Assembly (NCBI GenBank): GCA_946800325.1
Contig: OX326961.1
Span: 40,989,543 to 41,053,542 of the forward strand
DNA: 64,000 nucleotides
Direction of reading: 5' to 3'
Origin: Luzula sylvatica
Lineage: Eukaryota; Streptophyta; Magnoliopsida; Poales; Juncaceae
The notes under the pieces were generated by a model. The model had not been told where the DNA came from. It did no database searches and saw only the letters and a program-made list of their open reading frames with translations. A program made the position numbers and the translations under genes. Positions 13,012 to 23,536 of this stretch are shown here, in pieces. How positions within the stretch are numbered: position 1 is the stretch's first letter; every line of letters starts with the position of its first letter.

Positions 13012-13135
13012 CTCCTCAAAGCGTTAAAATCTTGTTTAGAATCGAAAAACAAACTATCTTAGTGTTTGTGAAATTTGGTGAAAAGTTATGTACTAAAAGA
13101 TACGATACAAATGATCTTAAAACACGTTATTTGAA
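13012..13135. repeat. Monomer type m1 (HOR anchor)
   Basis: Diagnostic bases against the consensus: A at pos 27 (giving 'gtttagaatc'), A at pos 45 ('actatc'), C at pos 82 ('gtacta') and T at pos 107 ('cttaaaac'). It follows m13, whose last base G creates gagctc across the junction. The 'gtttag' motif was used to anchor and measure all HOR copies. Confidence 0.93.
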
Positions 13136-13259
13136 CTCGTCAAAGCGTTAAAATCTTGTTTTGAATCTAAAAACAAACTATCTTAGTGTTTGTGAAATTT
13201 GGTGAAAAGTTATGTACTGAAAGATACGATACAAATGATCTAGAAACACGTTATTTGAA
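13136..13259. repeat. Monomer type m2
   Basis: Diagnostic: starts 'ctcgtc', T at pos 33 ('gaatcta'), 'actatc', 'gtactgaaag' (C82, G84) and 'ctagaaac' (G at pos 108, creating an XbaI site tctaga). In the left 4.5 kb the same type carries 'aaaccg' at pos 10. Confidence 0.93.
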
Positions 13260-13383
13260 CTCCTCAAAGCGTTAAAAGCTTGTTTTGAATCGAAACACAA
13301 ACTTTCTTAGTGTTTGTGAAATTTCGTGAAAAGTTATGTAGTAAAAGATACGATACAAAGGATCTAAAAACACGTTATTTGAA
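13260..13383. repeat. Monomer type m3
   Basis: Diagnostic: 'aaaagcttg' (G at pos 19, creating a HindIII site), 'gaaacacaaac' (C at pos 37), 'atttcgtga' (C at pos 66), 'aaagg' (G at pos 101). It is nearly identical to m11 and differs mainly at pos 114 (C here, G in m11). Confidence 0.93.
13296..13318. other. Inverted repeat (dyad) inside the monomer, m3 example
   Basis: 'cacaaac' and 'gtttgtg' are reverse complements separated by a 9-nt loop ('tttcttagt'). In m3 and m11 the stem is 7 bp. In most other types pos 37 is A, leaving a 6-bp stem 'acaaac/gtttgt'. In m7 T at pos 38 breaks a pair. The dyad sits at consensus pos 37-59 and is present once in almost every monomer, so the array carries roughly 500 regularly spaced short dyads. 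Confidence 0.75.
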
Positions 13384-13507
13384 CTCCTCAAAACGTTAAA
13401 ATCTTGTTTTGAATCGAAAAACAAACTTTCTTAGTGTTTGTGAAATTTGGTGATAAGTTATGTAGTAAAAGATACGATACAAATGATCTTAAAACACGTT
13501 ATTTGAC
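13384..13507. repeat. Monomer type m4
   Basis: Diagnostic: 'caaaacg' (A at pos 10), 'ggtgataag' (T at pos 71), 'cttaaaac' and a final C ('atttgac'). The final C is absent in the copies at 1-5.9 kb and about 8.2 kb, where the type ends in A. Confidence 0.93.
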
Positions 13508-13631
13508 CTCGTCAAAGCGTTTAAATCTTGTTTTGAATCGAAAAACAAACTTTCTTAGTGTTTGTGAAATTTGGTGAAAAGTTATGTGGTAAAAGATACG
13601 GTACAGATGATCTAAAAACACGTTATTTGAA
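13508..13631. repeat. Monomer type m5
   Basis: Diagnostic: starts 'ctcgtc', 'atgtggta' (G at pos 81) and 'tacggta' (G at pos 94). The combination of G81 and G94 separates it from m9, which has G81 only. Confidence 0.93.
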
Positions 13632-13755
13632 CTCCTCAAAGCGTTAAAATCTTGTTTTGAATCGAAAAACAAACTATGTTAGTGTTTGTGAAATTTGGTG
13701 AAAAGTTATGTACTAAAAGGTACGATACAAATGATCTAAAAACACGTTATTTGAA
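13632..13755. repeat. Monomer type m6
   Basis: Diagnostic: 'actatgtta' (A45, G47), 'gtactaaaagg' (C82, G89). It is always followed by m7 in the core array. Confidence 0.93.
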
Positions 13756-13878
13756 CTCCTCAAAGCGTTAAAAGCTTGTTTTGAATCGAAACTCAAACTT
13801 TCTTAGTGTTTGTGAAATTTCGTGAAAAGTTATGTAGTAAAAGATACGATACAAATGATCTAAAACATGTTATTTGAA
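13756..13878. repeat. Monomer type m7 (123 bp)
   Basis: Diagnostic: 'aaaagcttg' (HindIII), 'gaaactcaaac' (C37, T38), 'atttcgtga', and a shortened A-run plus T at pos 114 giving 'ctaaaacatg'. The loss of one A makes every m7 123 bp and accounts for the 1611-bp rather than 1612-bp HOR. Confidence 0.93.
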
Positions 13879-14002
13879 CTCCTCAAAGCGTTAAAATCTT
13901 GTTTTGAATCGAAAAACAAACTTTCTTAGTGTTTGTGAAATTTGGTGAAAAGTTATGTAGTAAAAGATACGATACAAAGGATCTAAAAACACGTTATTTG
14001 AA
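13879..14002. repeat. Monomer type m8 (closest to consensus)
   Basis: It differs from the array consensus essentially only by G at pos 101 ('caaagg'). In about half of the core HOR copies m8 lacks two bases in the doubled 'gatac' motif ('gatactac' instead of 'gatacgatac'), giving a 122-bp monomer and a 1609-bp HOR. A two-base slip within the 'gatacgatac' micro-repeat explains it. Confidence 0.92.
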
Positions 14003-14126
14003 CTCCTCAAAGCGTTAAAATCTTGTTTTGAATCGAAAAACAAACTTTCTTAGTGTTTGTGAAATTTGGTGAAAAGTTATGTGGTAAAAGATACGATACA
14101 AATGATCTAGAAACACGTTATTTGAA
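14003..14126. repeat. Monomer type m9
   Basis: Diagnostic: 'atgtggta' (G81) with an unmodified 'tacgata', and 'ctagaaac' (XbaI). It is the most frequent partner of m5 in hybrid monomers because both share G81. Confidence 0.92.
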
Positions 14127-14250
14127 CTCCTCAAAGCGTTAAAATCTTGTTTTGAATCGAAAAACAAACTATCTTAGTGTTTGTGAAATTTGGTGAAAAG
14201 TTATGTACTAAAAGATACGATACAAATGATCTAGAAACACGTTATTTGAA
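14127..14250. repeat. Monomer type m10
   Basis: Diagnostic: 'actatc', 'gtacta', 'ctagaaac'. Several copies carry T in place of G in 'tagtgtttgtg' ('agtttttgtg') at about 18884, 19873, 23093, 26684, 27673, 30274, 38333 and 39314. This marks a related subset of HOR copies. Confidence 0.92.
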
Positions 14251-14374
14251 CTCCTCAAAGCGTTAAAAGCTTGTTTTGAATCGAAACACAAACTTTCTTA
14301 GTGTTTGTGAAATTTCGTGAAAAGTTATGTAGTAAAAGATACGATACAAAGGATCTAAAAACAGGTTATTTGAA
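14251..14374. repeat. Monomer type m11
   Basis: It is like m3 ('aaaagcttg', 'gaaacacaaac', 'atttcgtga', 'caaagg') but ends 'aaacagg' (G at pos 114). A sub-variant 'caggat' in place of 'caggtt' occurs near 12754, 15973, 20059, 27859 and 39499. Confidence 0.92.
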
Positions 14375-14498
14375 CTCCTCAAAGCGTTAAAATCTTGTTT
14401 TGAATCGAAAAACAAACTTTCTTAGTGTTTGTGAAATTTGGAGAAAAGTTACGTAGTAAAAGATACGATACAAATGATCTTAAAACACGTTATTTGAA
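14375..14498. repeat. Monomer type m12
   Basis: Diagnostic: 'tttggagaaaag' (A at pos 68), 'gttacgtag' (C at pos 78, creating a SnaBI site tacgta) and 'cttaaaac'. In the older blocks the equivalent monomer begins 'ctactc' instead of 'ctcctc'. Confidence 0.92.
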
Positions 14499-14622
14499 CT
14501 ACTCAAAGCGTTAAAATCTTGTTTTGAATCGAAAAACAAACTTTCTTAGTGTTTGTGAAATTCGGTGAAAAGTTATGTAGTAAAAGATACGGTACAAATG
14601 ATCTAAAAACACGTTATTTGAG
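14499..14622. repeat. Monomer type m13
   Basis: Diagnostic: starts 'ctactc', 'aaattcggtga' (C at pos 65), 'tacggta' (G94) and a final G ('atttgag') that builds the SacI site with the next m1. Confidence 0.93.
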
Positions 14623-16231
14623 CTCCTCAAAGCGTTAAAATCTTGTTTAGAATCGAAAAACAAACTATCTTAGTGTTTGTGAAATTTGGTGAAAAGTTAT
14701 GTACTAAAAGATACGATACAAATGATCTTAAAACACGTTATTTGAACTCGTCAAAGCGTTAAAATCTTGTTTTGAATCTAAAAACAAACTATCTTAGTGT
14801 TTGTGAAATTTGGTGAAAAGTTATGTACTGAAAGATACGATACAAATGATCTAGAAACACGTTATTTGAACTCCTCAAAGCGTTAAAAGCTTGTTTTGAA
14901 TCGAAACACAAACTTTCTTAGTGTTTGTGAAATTTCGTGAAAAGTTATGTAGTAAAAGATACGATACAAAGGATCTAAAAACACGTTATTTGAACTCCTC
15001 AAAACGTTAAAATCTTGTTTTGAATCGAAAAACAAACTTTCTTAGTGTTTGTGAAATTTGGTGATAAGTTATGTAGTAAAAGATACGATACAAATGATCT
15101 TAAAACACGTTATTTGACCTCGTCAAAGCGTTAAAATCTTGTTTTGAATCGAAAAACAAACTTTCTTAGTGTTTGTGAAATTTGGTGAAAAGTTATGTGG
15201 TAAAAGATACGGTACAAATGATCTAAAAACACGTTATTTGAACTCCTCAAAGCGTTAAAATCTTGTTTTGAATCGAAAAACAAACTATGTTAGTGTTTGT
15301 GAAATTTGGTGAAAAGTTATGTACTAAAAGGTACGATACAAATGATCTAAAAACACGTTATTTGAACTCCTCAAAGCGTTAAAAGCTTGTTTTGAATCGA
15401 AACTCAAACTTTCTTAGTGTTTGTGAAATTTCGTGAAAAGTTATGTAGTAAAAGATACGATACAAATGATCTAAAACATGTTATTTGAACTCCTCAAAGC
15501 GTTAAAATCTTGTTTTGAATCGAAAAACAAACTTTCTTAGTGTTTGTGAAATTTGGTGAAAAGTTATGTAGTAAAAGATACTACAAAGGATCTAAAAACA
15601 CGTTATTTGAACTCCTCAAAGCGTTAAAATCTTGTTTTGAATCGAAAAACAAACTTTCTTAGTGTTTGTGAAATTTGGTGAAAAGTTATGTGGTAAAAGA
15701 TACGATACAAATGATCTAGAAACACGTTATTTGAACTCCTCAAAGCGTTAAAATCTTGTTTTGAATCGAAAAACAAACTATCTTAGTGTTTGTGAAATTT
15801 GGTGAAAAGTTATGTACTAAAAGATACGATACAAATGATCTAGAAACACGTTATTTGAACTCCTCAAAGCGTTAAAAGCTTGTTTTGAATCGAAACACAA
15901 ACTTTCTTAGTGTTTGTGAAATTTCGTGAAAAGTTATGTAGTAAAAGATACGATACAAAGGATCTAAAAACAGGATATTTGAACTCCTCAAAGCGTTAAA
16001 ATCTTGTTTTGAATCGAAAAACAAACTTTCTTAGTGTTTGTGAAATTTGGAGAAAAGTTACGTAGTAAAAGATACGATACAAATGATCTTAAAACACGTT
16101 ATTTGAACTACTCAAAGCGTTAAAATCTTGTTTTGAATCGAAAAACAAACTTTCTTAGTGTTTGTGAAATTCGGTGAAAAGTTATGTAGTAAAAGATACG
16201 GTACAAATGATCTAAAAACACGTTATTTGAG
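14623..16231. repeat. Core HOR copy, 1609 bp (m8 deletion)
   Basis: Full m1-m13. m8 near 15581 has 'gatactac' (2-bp deletion). m11 has 'caggat'. m10 has the normal 'tagtgtttg'. Confidence 0.94.
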
Positions 16232-17842
16232 CTCCTCAAAGCGTTAAAATCTTGTTTAGAATCGAAAAACAAACTATCTTAGTGTTTGTGAAATTTGGTG
16301 AAAAGTTATGTACTAAAAGATACGATACAAATGATCTTAAAACACGTTATTTGAACTCGTCAAAGCGTTAAAATCTTGTTTTGAATCTAAAAACAAACTA
16401 TCTTAGTGTTTGTGAAATTTGGTGAAAAGTTATGTACTGAAAGATACGATACAAATGATCTAGAAACACGTTATTTGAACTCCTCAAAGCGTTAAAAGCT
16501 TGTTTTGAATCGAAACACAAACTTTCTTAGTGTTTGTGAAATTTCGTGAAAAGTTATGTAGTAAAAGATACGATACAAAGGATCTAAAAACACGTTATTT
16601 GAACTCCTCAAAACGTTAAAATCTTGTTTTGAATCGAAAAACAAACTTTCTTAGTGTTTGTGAAATTTGGTGATAAGTTATGTAGTAAAAGATACGATAC
16701 AAATGATCTTAAAACACGTTATTTGACCTCGTCAAAGCGTTAAAATCTTGTTTTGAATCGAAAAACAAACTTTCTTAGTGTTTGTGAAATTTGGTGAAAA
16801 GTTATGTGGTAAAAGATACGGTACAAATGATCTAAAAACACGTTATTTGAACTCCTCAAAGCGTTAAAATCTTGTTTTGAATCGAAAAACAAACTATGTT
16901 AGTGTTTGTGAAATTTGGTGAAAAGTTATGTACTAAAAGGTACGATACAAATGATCTAAAAACACGTTATTTGAACTCCTCAAAGCGTTAAAAGCTTGTT
17001 TTGAATCGAAACTCAAACTTTCTTAGTGTTTGTGAAATTTCGTGAAAAGTTATGTAGTAAAAGATACGATACAAATGATCTAAAACATGTTATTTGAACT
17101 CCTCAAAGCGTTAAAATCTTGTTTTGAATCGAAAAACAAACTTTCTTAGTGTTTGTGAAATTTGGTGAAAAGTTATGTAGTAAAAGATACGATACAAAGG
17201 ATCTAAAAACACGTTATTTGAACTCCTCAAAGCGTTAAAATCTTGTTTTGAATCGAAAAACAAACTTTCTTAGTGTTTGTGAAATTTGGTGAAAAGTTAT
17301 GTGGTAAAAGATACGATACAAATGATCTAGAAACACGTTATTTGAACTCCTCAAAGCGTTAAAATCTTGTTTTGAATCGAAAAACAAACTATCTTAGTGT
17401 TTGTGAAATTTGGTGAAAAGTTATGTACTAAAAGATACGATACAAATGATCTAGAAACACGTTATTTGAACTCCTCAAAGCGTTAAAAGCTTGTTTTGAA
17501 TCGAAACACAAACTTTCTTAGTGTTTGTGAAATTTCGTGAAAAGTTATGTAGTAAAAGATACGATACAAAGGATCTAAAAACAGGTTATTTGAACTCCTC
17601 AAAGCGTTAAAATCTTGTTTTGAATCGAAAAACAAACTTTCTTAGTGTTTGTGAAATTTGGAGAAAAGTTACGTAGTAAAAGATACGATACAAATGATCT
17701 TAAAACACGTTATTTGAACTACTCAAAGCGTTAAAATCTTGTTTTGAATCGAAAAACAAACTTTCTTAGTGTTTGTGAAATTCGGTGAAAAGTTATGTAG
17801 TAAAAGATACGGTACAAATGATCTAAAAACACGTTATTTGAG
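16232..17842. repeat. Core HOR copy, 1611 bp
   Basis: Full m1-m13 with intact m8 and m11 'caggtt'; no private change noticed. Confidence 0.94.
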
Positions 17843-19327
17843 CTCCTCAAAGCGTTAAAATCTTGTTTAGAATCGAAAAACAAACTATCTTAGTGTTTGT
17901 GAAATTTGGTGAAAAGTTATGTACTAAAAGATACGATACAAATGATCTTAAAACACGTTATTTGAACTCGTCAAAGCGTTAAAATCTTGTTTTGAATCTA
18001 AAAACAAACTATCTTAGTGTTTGTGAAATTTGGTGAAAAGTTATGTACTGAAAGATACGATACAAATGATCTAGAAACACGTTATTTGAACTCCTCAAAG
18101 CGTTCAAAGCTTGTTTTGAATCGAAACACAAACTTTCTTAGTGTTTGTGAAATTTCGTGAAAAGTTATGTAGTAAAAGATACGATACAAAGGATCTAAAA
18201 ACACGTTATTTGAACTCCTCAAAACGTTAAAATCTTGTTTTGAATCGAAAAACAAACTTTCTTAGTGTTTGTGAAATTTGGTGAAAAGTTATGTGGTAAA
18301 AGATACGGTACAAATGATCTAAAAACACGTTATTTGAACTCCTCAAAGCGTTAAAATCTTGTTTTGAATCGAAAAACAAACTATGTTAGTGTTTGTGAAA
18401 TTTGGTGAAAAGTTATGTACTAAAAGGTACGATACAAATGATCTAAAAACACGTTATTTGAACTCCTCAAAGCGTTAAAAGCTTGTTTTGAATCGAAACT
18501 CAAACTTTCTTAGTGTTTGTGAAATTTCGTGAAAAGTTATGTAGTAAAAGATACGATACAAATGATCTAAAACATGTTATTTGAACTCCTCAAAGCGTTA
18601 AAATCTTGTTTTGAATCGAAAAACAAACTTTCTTAGTGTTTGTGAAATTTGGTGAAAAGTTATGTAGTAAAAGATACTACAAAGGATCTAAAAACACGTT
18701 ATTTGAACTCCTCAAAGCGTTAAAATCTTGTTTTGAATCGAAAAACAAACTTTCTTAGTGTTTGTGAAATTTGGTGAAAAGTTATGTGGTAAAAGATACG
18801 ATACAAATGATCTAGAAACACGTTATTTGAACTCCTCAAAGCGTTAAAATCTTGTTTTGAATCGAAAAACAAACTATCTTAGTTTTTGTGAAATTTGGTG
18901 AAAAGTTATGTACTAAAAGATACGATACAAATGATCTAGAAACACGTTATTTGAACTCCTCAAAGCGTTAAAAGCTTGTTTTGAATCGAAACACAAACTT
19001 TCTTAGTGTTTGTGAAATTTCGTGAAAAGTTATGTAGTAAAAGATACGATACAAAGGATCAAAAAACAGGTTATTTGAACTCCTCAAAGCGTTAAAATCT
19101 TGTTTTGAATCGAAAAACAAACTTTCTTAGTGTTTGTGAAATTTGGAGAAAAGTTACGTAGTAAAAGATACGATACAAATGATCTTAAAACACGTTATTT
19201 GAACTACTCAAAGCGTTAAAATCTTGTTTTGAATCGAAAAACAAACTTTCTTAGTGTTTGTGAAATTCGGTGAAAAGTTATGTAGTAAAAGATACGGTAC
19301 AAATGATCTAAAAACACGTTATTTGAG
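17843..19327. repeat. Core HOR copy, 12 monomers, 1485 bp
   Basis: One monomer is lost by fusion of m4 and m5: 18215-18338 begins 'caaaacg' (m4) but continues 'ggtgaaaag ... tggta ... cggta' (m5). m8 carries the 2-bp deletion and m10 the 'agtttttg' marker. Private: C at 18105 in m3 (HindIII site kept), A at 19061 in m11. Confidence 0.93.
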
Positions 19328-20316
19328 CTCCTCAAAGCGTTAAAATCTTGTTTAGAATCGAAAAACAAACTATCTTAGTGTTTGTGAAATTTGGTGAAAA
19401 GTTATGTACTAAAAGGTACGATACAAATGATCTAAAAACACGTTATTTGAACTCCTCAAAGCGTTAAAAGCTTGTTTTGAATCGAAACTCAAACTTTCTT
19501 AGTGTTTGTGAAATTTCGTGAAAAGTTATGTAGTAAAAGATACGATACAAATGATCTAAAACATGTTATTTGAACTCCTCAAAGCGTTAAAATCTTGTTT
19601 TGAATCGAAAAACAAACTTTCTTAGTGTTTGTGAAATTTGGTGAAAAGTTATGTAGTAAAAGATACTACAAAGGATCTAAAAACACGTTATTTGAACTCC
19701 TCAAAGCGTTAAAATCTTGTTTTGAATCGAAAAACAAACTTTCTTAGTGTTTGTGAAATTTGGTGAAAAGTTATGTGGTAAAAGATACGATACAAATGAT
19801 CTAGAAACACGTTATTTGAACTCCTCAAAGCGTTAAAATCTTGTTTTGAATCGAAAAACAAACTATCTTAGTTTTTGTGAAATTTGGTGAAAAGTTATGT
19901 ACTAAAAGATACGATACAAATGATCTAGAAACACGTTATTTGAACTCCTCAAAGCGTTAAAAGCTTGTTTTGAATCGAAACACAAACTTTCTTAGTGTTT
20001 GTGAAATTTCGTGAAAAGTTATGTAGTAAAAGATACGATACAAAGGATCTAAAAACAGGATATTTGAACTCCTCAAAGCGTTAAAATCTTGTTTTGAATC
20101 GAAAAACAAACTTTCTTAGTGTTTGTGAAATTTGGAGAAAAGTTACGTAGTAAAAGATACGATACAAATGATCTTAAAACACGTTATTTGAACTACTCAA
20201 AGCGTTAAAATCTTGTTTTGAATCGAAAAACAAACTTTCTTAGTGTTTGTGAAATTCGGTGAAAAGTTATGTAGTAAAAGATACGGTACAAATGATCTAA
20301 AAACACGTTATTTGAG
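19328..20316. repeat. 8-monomer HOR variant, 989 bp (first of three)
   Basis: Starts with an m1/m6 hybrid: 'gtttag' and 'actatc' as in m1, then 'gtactaaaagg' as in m6. This removes m2-m5 and one monomer equivalent. Then m7, m8 (2-bp deletion), m9, m10 ('agtttttg'), m11 ('caggat'), m12, m13. 8 x 124 - 1 - 2 = 989. Confidence 0.94.
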
Positions 20317-21927
20317 CTCCTCAAAGCGTTAAAATCTTGTTTAGAATCGAAAAACAAACTATCTTAGTGTTTGTGAAATTTGGTGAAAAGTTATGTACTA
20401 AAAGATACGATACAAATGATCTTAAAACACGTTATTTGAACTCGTCAAAGCGTTAAAATCTTGTTTTGAATCTAAAAACAAACTATCTTAGTGTTTGTGA
20501 AATTTGGTGAAAAGTTATGTACTGAAAGATACGATACAAATGATCTAGAAACACGTTATTTGAACTCCTCAAAGCGTTAAAAGCTTGTTTTGAATCGAAA
20601 CACAAACTTTCTTAGTGTTTGTGAAATTTCGTGAAAAGTTATGTAGTAAAAGATACGATACAAAGGATCTAAAAACACGTTATTTGAACTCCTCAAAACG
20701 TTAAAATCTTGTTTTGAATCGAAAAACAAACTTTCTTAGTGTTTGTGAAATTTGGTGATAAGTTATGTAGTAAAAGATACGATACAAATGATCTTAAAAC
20801 ACGTTATTTGACCTCGTCAAAGCGTTAAAATCTTGTTTTGAATCGAAAAACAAACTTTCTTAGTGTTTGTGAAATTTGGTGAAAAGTTATGTGGTAAAAG
20901 ATACGGTACAAATGATCTAAAAACACGTTATTTGAACTCCTCAAAGCGTTAAAATCTTGTTTTGAATCGAAAAACAAACTATGTTAGTGTTTGTGAAATT
21001 TGGTGAAAAGTTATGTACTAAAAGGTACGATACAAATGATCTAAAAACACGTTATTTGAACTCCTCAAAGCGTTAAAAGCTTGTTTTGAATCGAAACTCA
21101 AACTTTCTTAGTGTTTGTGAAATTTCGTGAAAAGTTATGTAGTAAAAGATACGATACAAATGATCTAAAACATGTTATTTGAACTCCTCAAAGCGTTAAA
21201 ATCTTGTTTTGAATCGAAAAACAAACTTTCTTAGTGTTTGTGAAATTTGGTGAAAAGTTATGTAGTAAAAGATACGATACAAAGGATCTAAAAACACGTT
21301 ATTTGAACTCCTCAAAGCGTTAAAATCTTGTTTTGAATCGAAAAACAAACTTTCTTAGTGTTTGTGAAATTTGGTGAAAAGTTATGTGGTAAAAGATACG
21401 ATACAAATGATCTAGAAACACGTTATTTGAACTCCTCAAAGCGTTAAAATCTTGTTTTGAATCGAAAAACAAACTATCTTAGTGTTTGTGAAATTTGGTG
21501 AAAAGTTATGTACTAAAAGATACGATACAAATGATCTAGAAACACGTTATTTGAACTCCTCAAAGCGTTAAAAGCTTGTTTTGAATCGAAACACAAACTT
21601 TCTTAGTGTTTGTGAAATTTCGTGAAAAGTTATGTAGTAAAAGATACGATACAAAGGATCTAAAAACAGGTTATTTGAACTCCTCAAAGCGTTAAAATCT
21701 TGTTTTGAATCGAAAAACAAACTTTCTTAGTGTTTGTGAAATTTGGAGAAAAGTTACGTAGTAAAAGATACGATACAAATGATCTTAAAACACGTTATTT
21801 GAACTACTCAAAGCGTTAAAATCTTGTTTTGAATCGAAAAACAAACTTTCTTAGTGTTTGTGAAATTCGGTGAAAAGTTATGTAGTAAAAGATACGGTAC
21901 AAATGATCTAAAAACACGTTATTTGAG
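20317..21927. repeat. Core HOR copy, 1611 bp
   Basis: Full m1-m13, intact m8, m11 'caggtt'. Confidence 0.94.
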
Positions 21928-23536
21928 CTCCTCAAAGCGTTAAAATCTTGTTTAGAATCGAAAAACAAACTATCTTAGTGTTTGTGAAATTTGGTGAAAA
22001 GTTATGTACTAAAAGATACGATACAAATGATCTTAAAACACGTTATTTGAACTCGTCAAAGCGTTAAAATCTTGTTTTGAATCTAAAAACAAACTATCTT
22101 AGTGTTTGTGAAATTTGGTGAAAAGTTATGTACTGAAAGATACGATACAAATGATCTAGAAACACGTTATTTGAACTCCTCAAAGCGTTAAAAGCTTGTT
22201 TTGAATCGAAACACAAACTTTCTTAGTGTTTGTGAAATTTCGTGAAAAGTTATGTAGTAAAAGATACGATACAAAGGATCTAAAAACACGTTATTTGAAC
22301 TCCTCAAAACGTTAAAATCTTGTTTTGAATCGAAAAACAAACTTTCTTAGTGTTTGTGAAATTTGGTGATAAGTTATGTAGTAAAAGATACGATACAAAT
22401 GATCTTAAAACACGTTATTTGACCTCGTCAAAGCGTTAAAATCTTGTTTTGAATCGAAAAACAAACTTTCTTAGTGTTTGTGAAATTTGGTGAAAAGTTA
22501 TGTGGTAAAAGATACGGTACAAATGATCTAAAAACACGTTATTTGAACTCCTCAAAGCGTTAAAATCTTGTTTTGAATCGAAAAACAAACTATGTTAGTG
22601 TTTGTGAAATTTGGTGAAAAGTTATGTACTAAAAGGTACGATACAAATGATCTAAAAACACGTTATTTGAACTCCTCAAAGCGTTAAAAGCTTGTTTTGA
22701 ATCGAAACTCAAACTTTCTTAGTGTTTGTGAAATTTCGTGAAAAGTTATGTAGTAAAAGATACGATACAAATGATCTAAAACATGTTATTTGAACTCCTC
22801 AAAGCGTTAAAATCTTGTTTTGAATCGAAAAACAAACTTTCTTAGTGTTTGTGAAATTTGGTGAAAAGTTATGTAGTAAAAGATACTACAAAGGATCTAA
22901 AAACACGTTATTTGAACTCCTCAAAGCGTTAAAATCTTGTTTTGAATCGAAAAACAAACTTTCTTAGTGTTTGTGAAATTTGGTGAAAAGTTATGTGGTA
23001 AAAGATACGATACAAATGATCTAGAAACACGTTATTTGAACTCCTCAAAGCGTTAAAATCTTGTTTTGAATCGAAAAACAAACTATCTTAGTTTTTGTGA
23101 AATTTGGTGAAAAGTTATGTACTAAAAGATACGATACAAATGATCTAGAAACACGTTATTTGAACTCCTCAAAGCGTTAAAAGCTTGTTTTGAATCGAAA
23201 CACAAACTTTCTTAGTGTTTGTGAAATTTCGTGAAAAGTTATGTAGTAAAAGATACGATACAAAGGATCTAAAAACAGGTTATTTGAACTCCTCAAAGCG
23301 TTAAAATCTTGTTTTGAATCGAAAAACAAACTTTCTTAGTGTTTGTGAAATTTGGAGAAAAGTTACGTAGTAAAAGATACGATACAAATGATCTTAAAAC
23401 ACGTTATTTGAACTACTCAAAGTGTTAAAATCTTGTTTTGAATCGAAAAACAAACTTTCTTAGTGTTTGTGAAATTCGGTGAAAAGTTATGTAGTAAAAG
23501 ATACGGTACAAATGATCTAAAAACACGTTATTTGAG
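21928..23536. repeat. Core HOR copy, 1609 bp
   Basis: m8 deletion at about 22887 and m10 'agtttttg'. m13 carries a private 'caaagtgtt' (T at 23423), shared with the copy 7181 bp downstream (30604). Confidence 0.94.

Larger units (their letters stand above)
13012..14622. repeat. Reference 13-monomer higher-order repeat (m1-m13)
   Basis: This copy defines the 1611-bp HOR used throughout: twelve 124-bp monomers and one 123-bp monomer (m7). It begins at the SacI-containing m13/m1 junction. Private changes are a T at 13522 in m5 and a G at 13606 in m5. Neighbouring copies match it almost base for base at fixed 1611-bp spacing, whereas adjacent monomers within the unit differ at several diagnostic sites. 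That contrast is the defining signature of a HOR. Confidence 0.95.

Noticed and set aside
13318..13340. CENP-B box-like motif around 'tttcgtgaaaag' (m3, m7, m11) or its reverse-strand counterpart near 'gaatcgaaa'
   Set aside because: Only the TTCG and one downstream A of the CENP-B box consensus are present. The essential CGGG part is absent, and such partial matches are expected by chance in this sequence.
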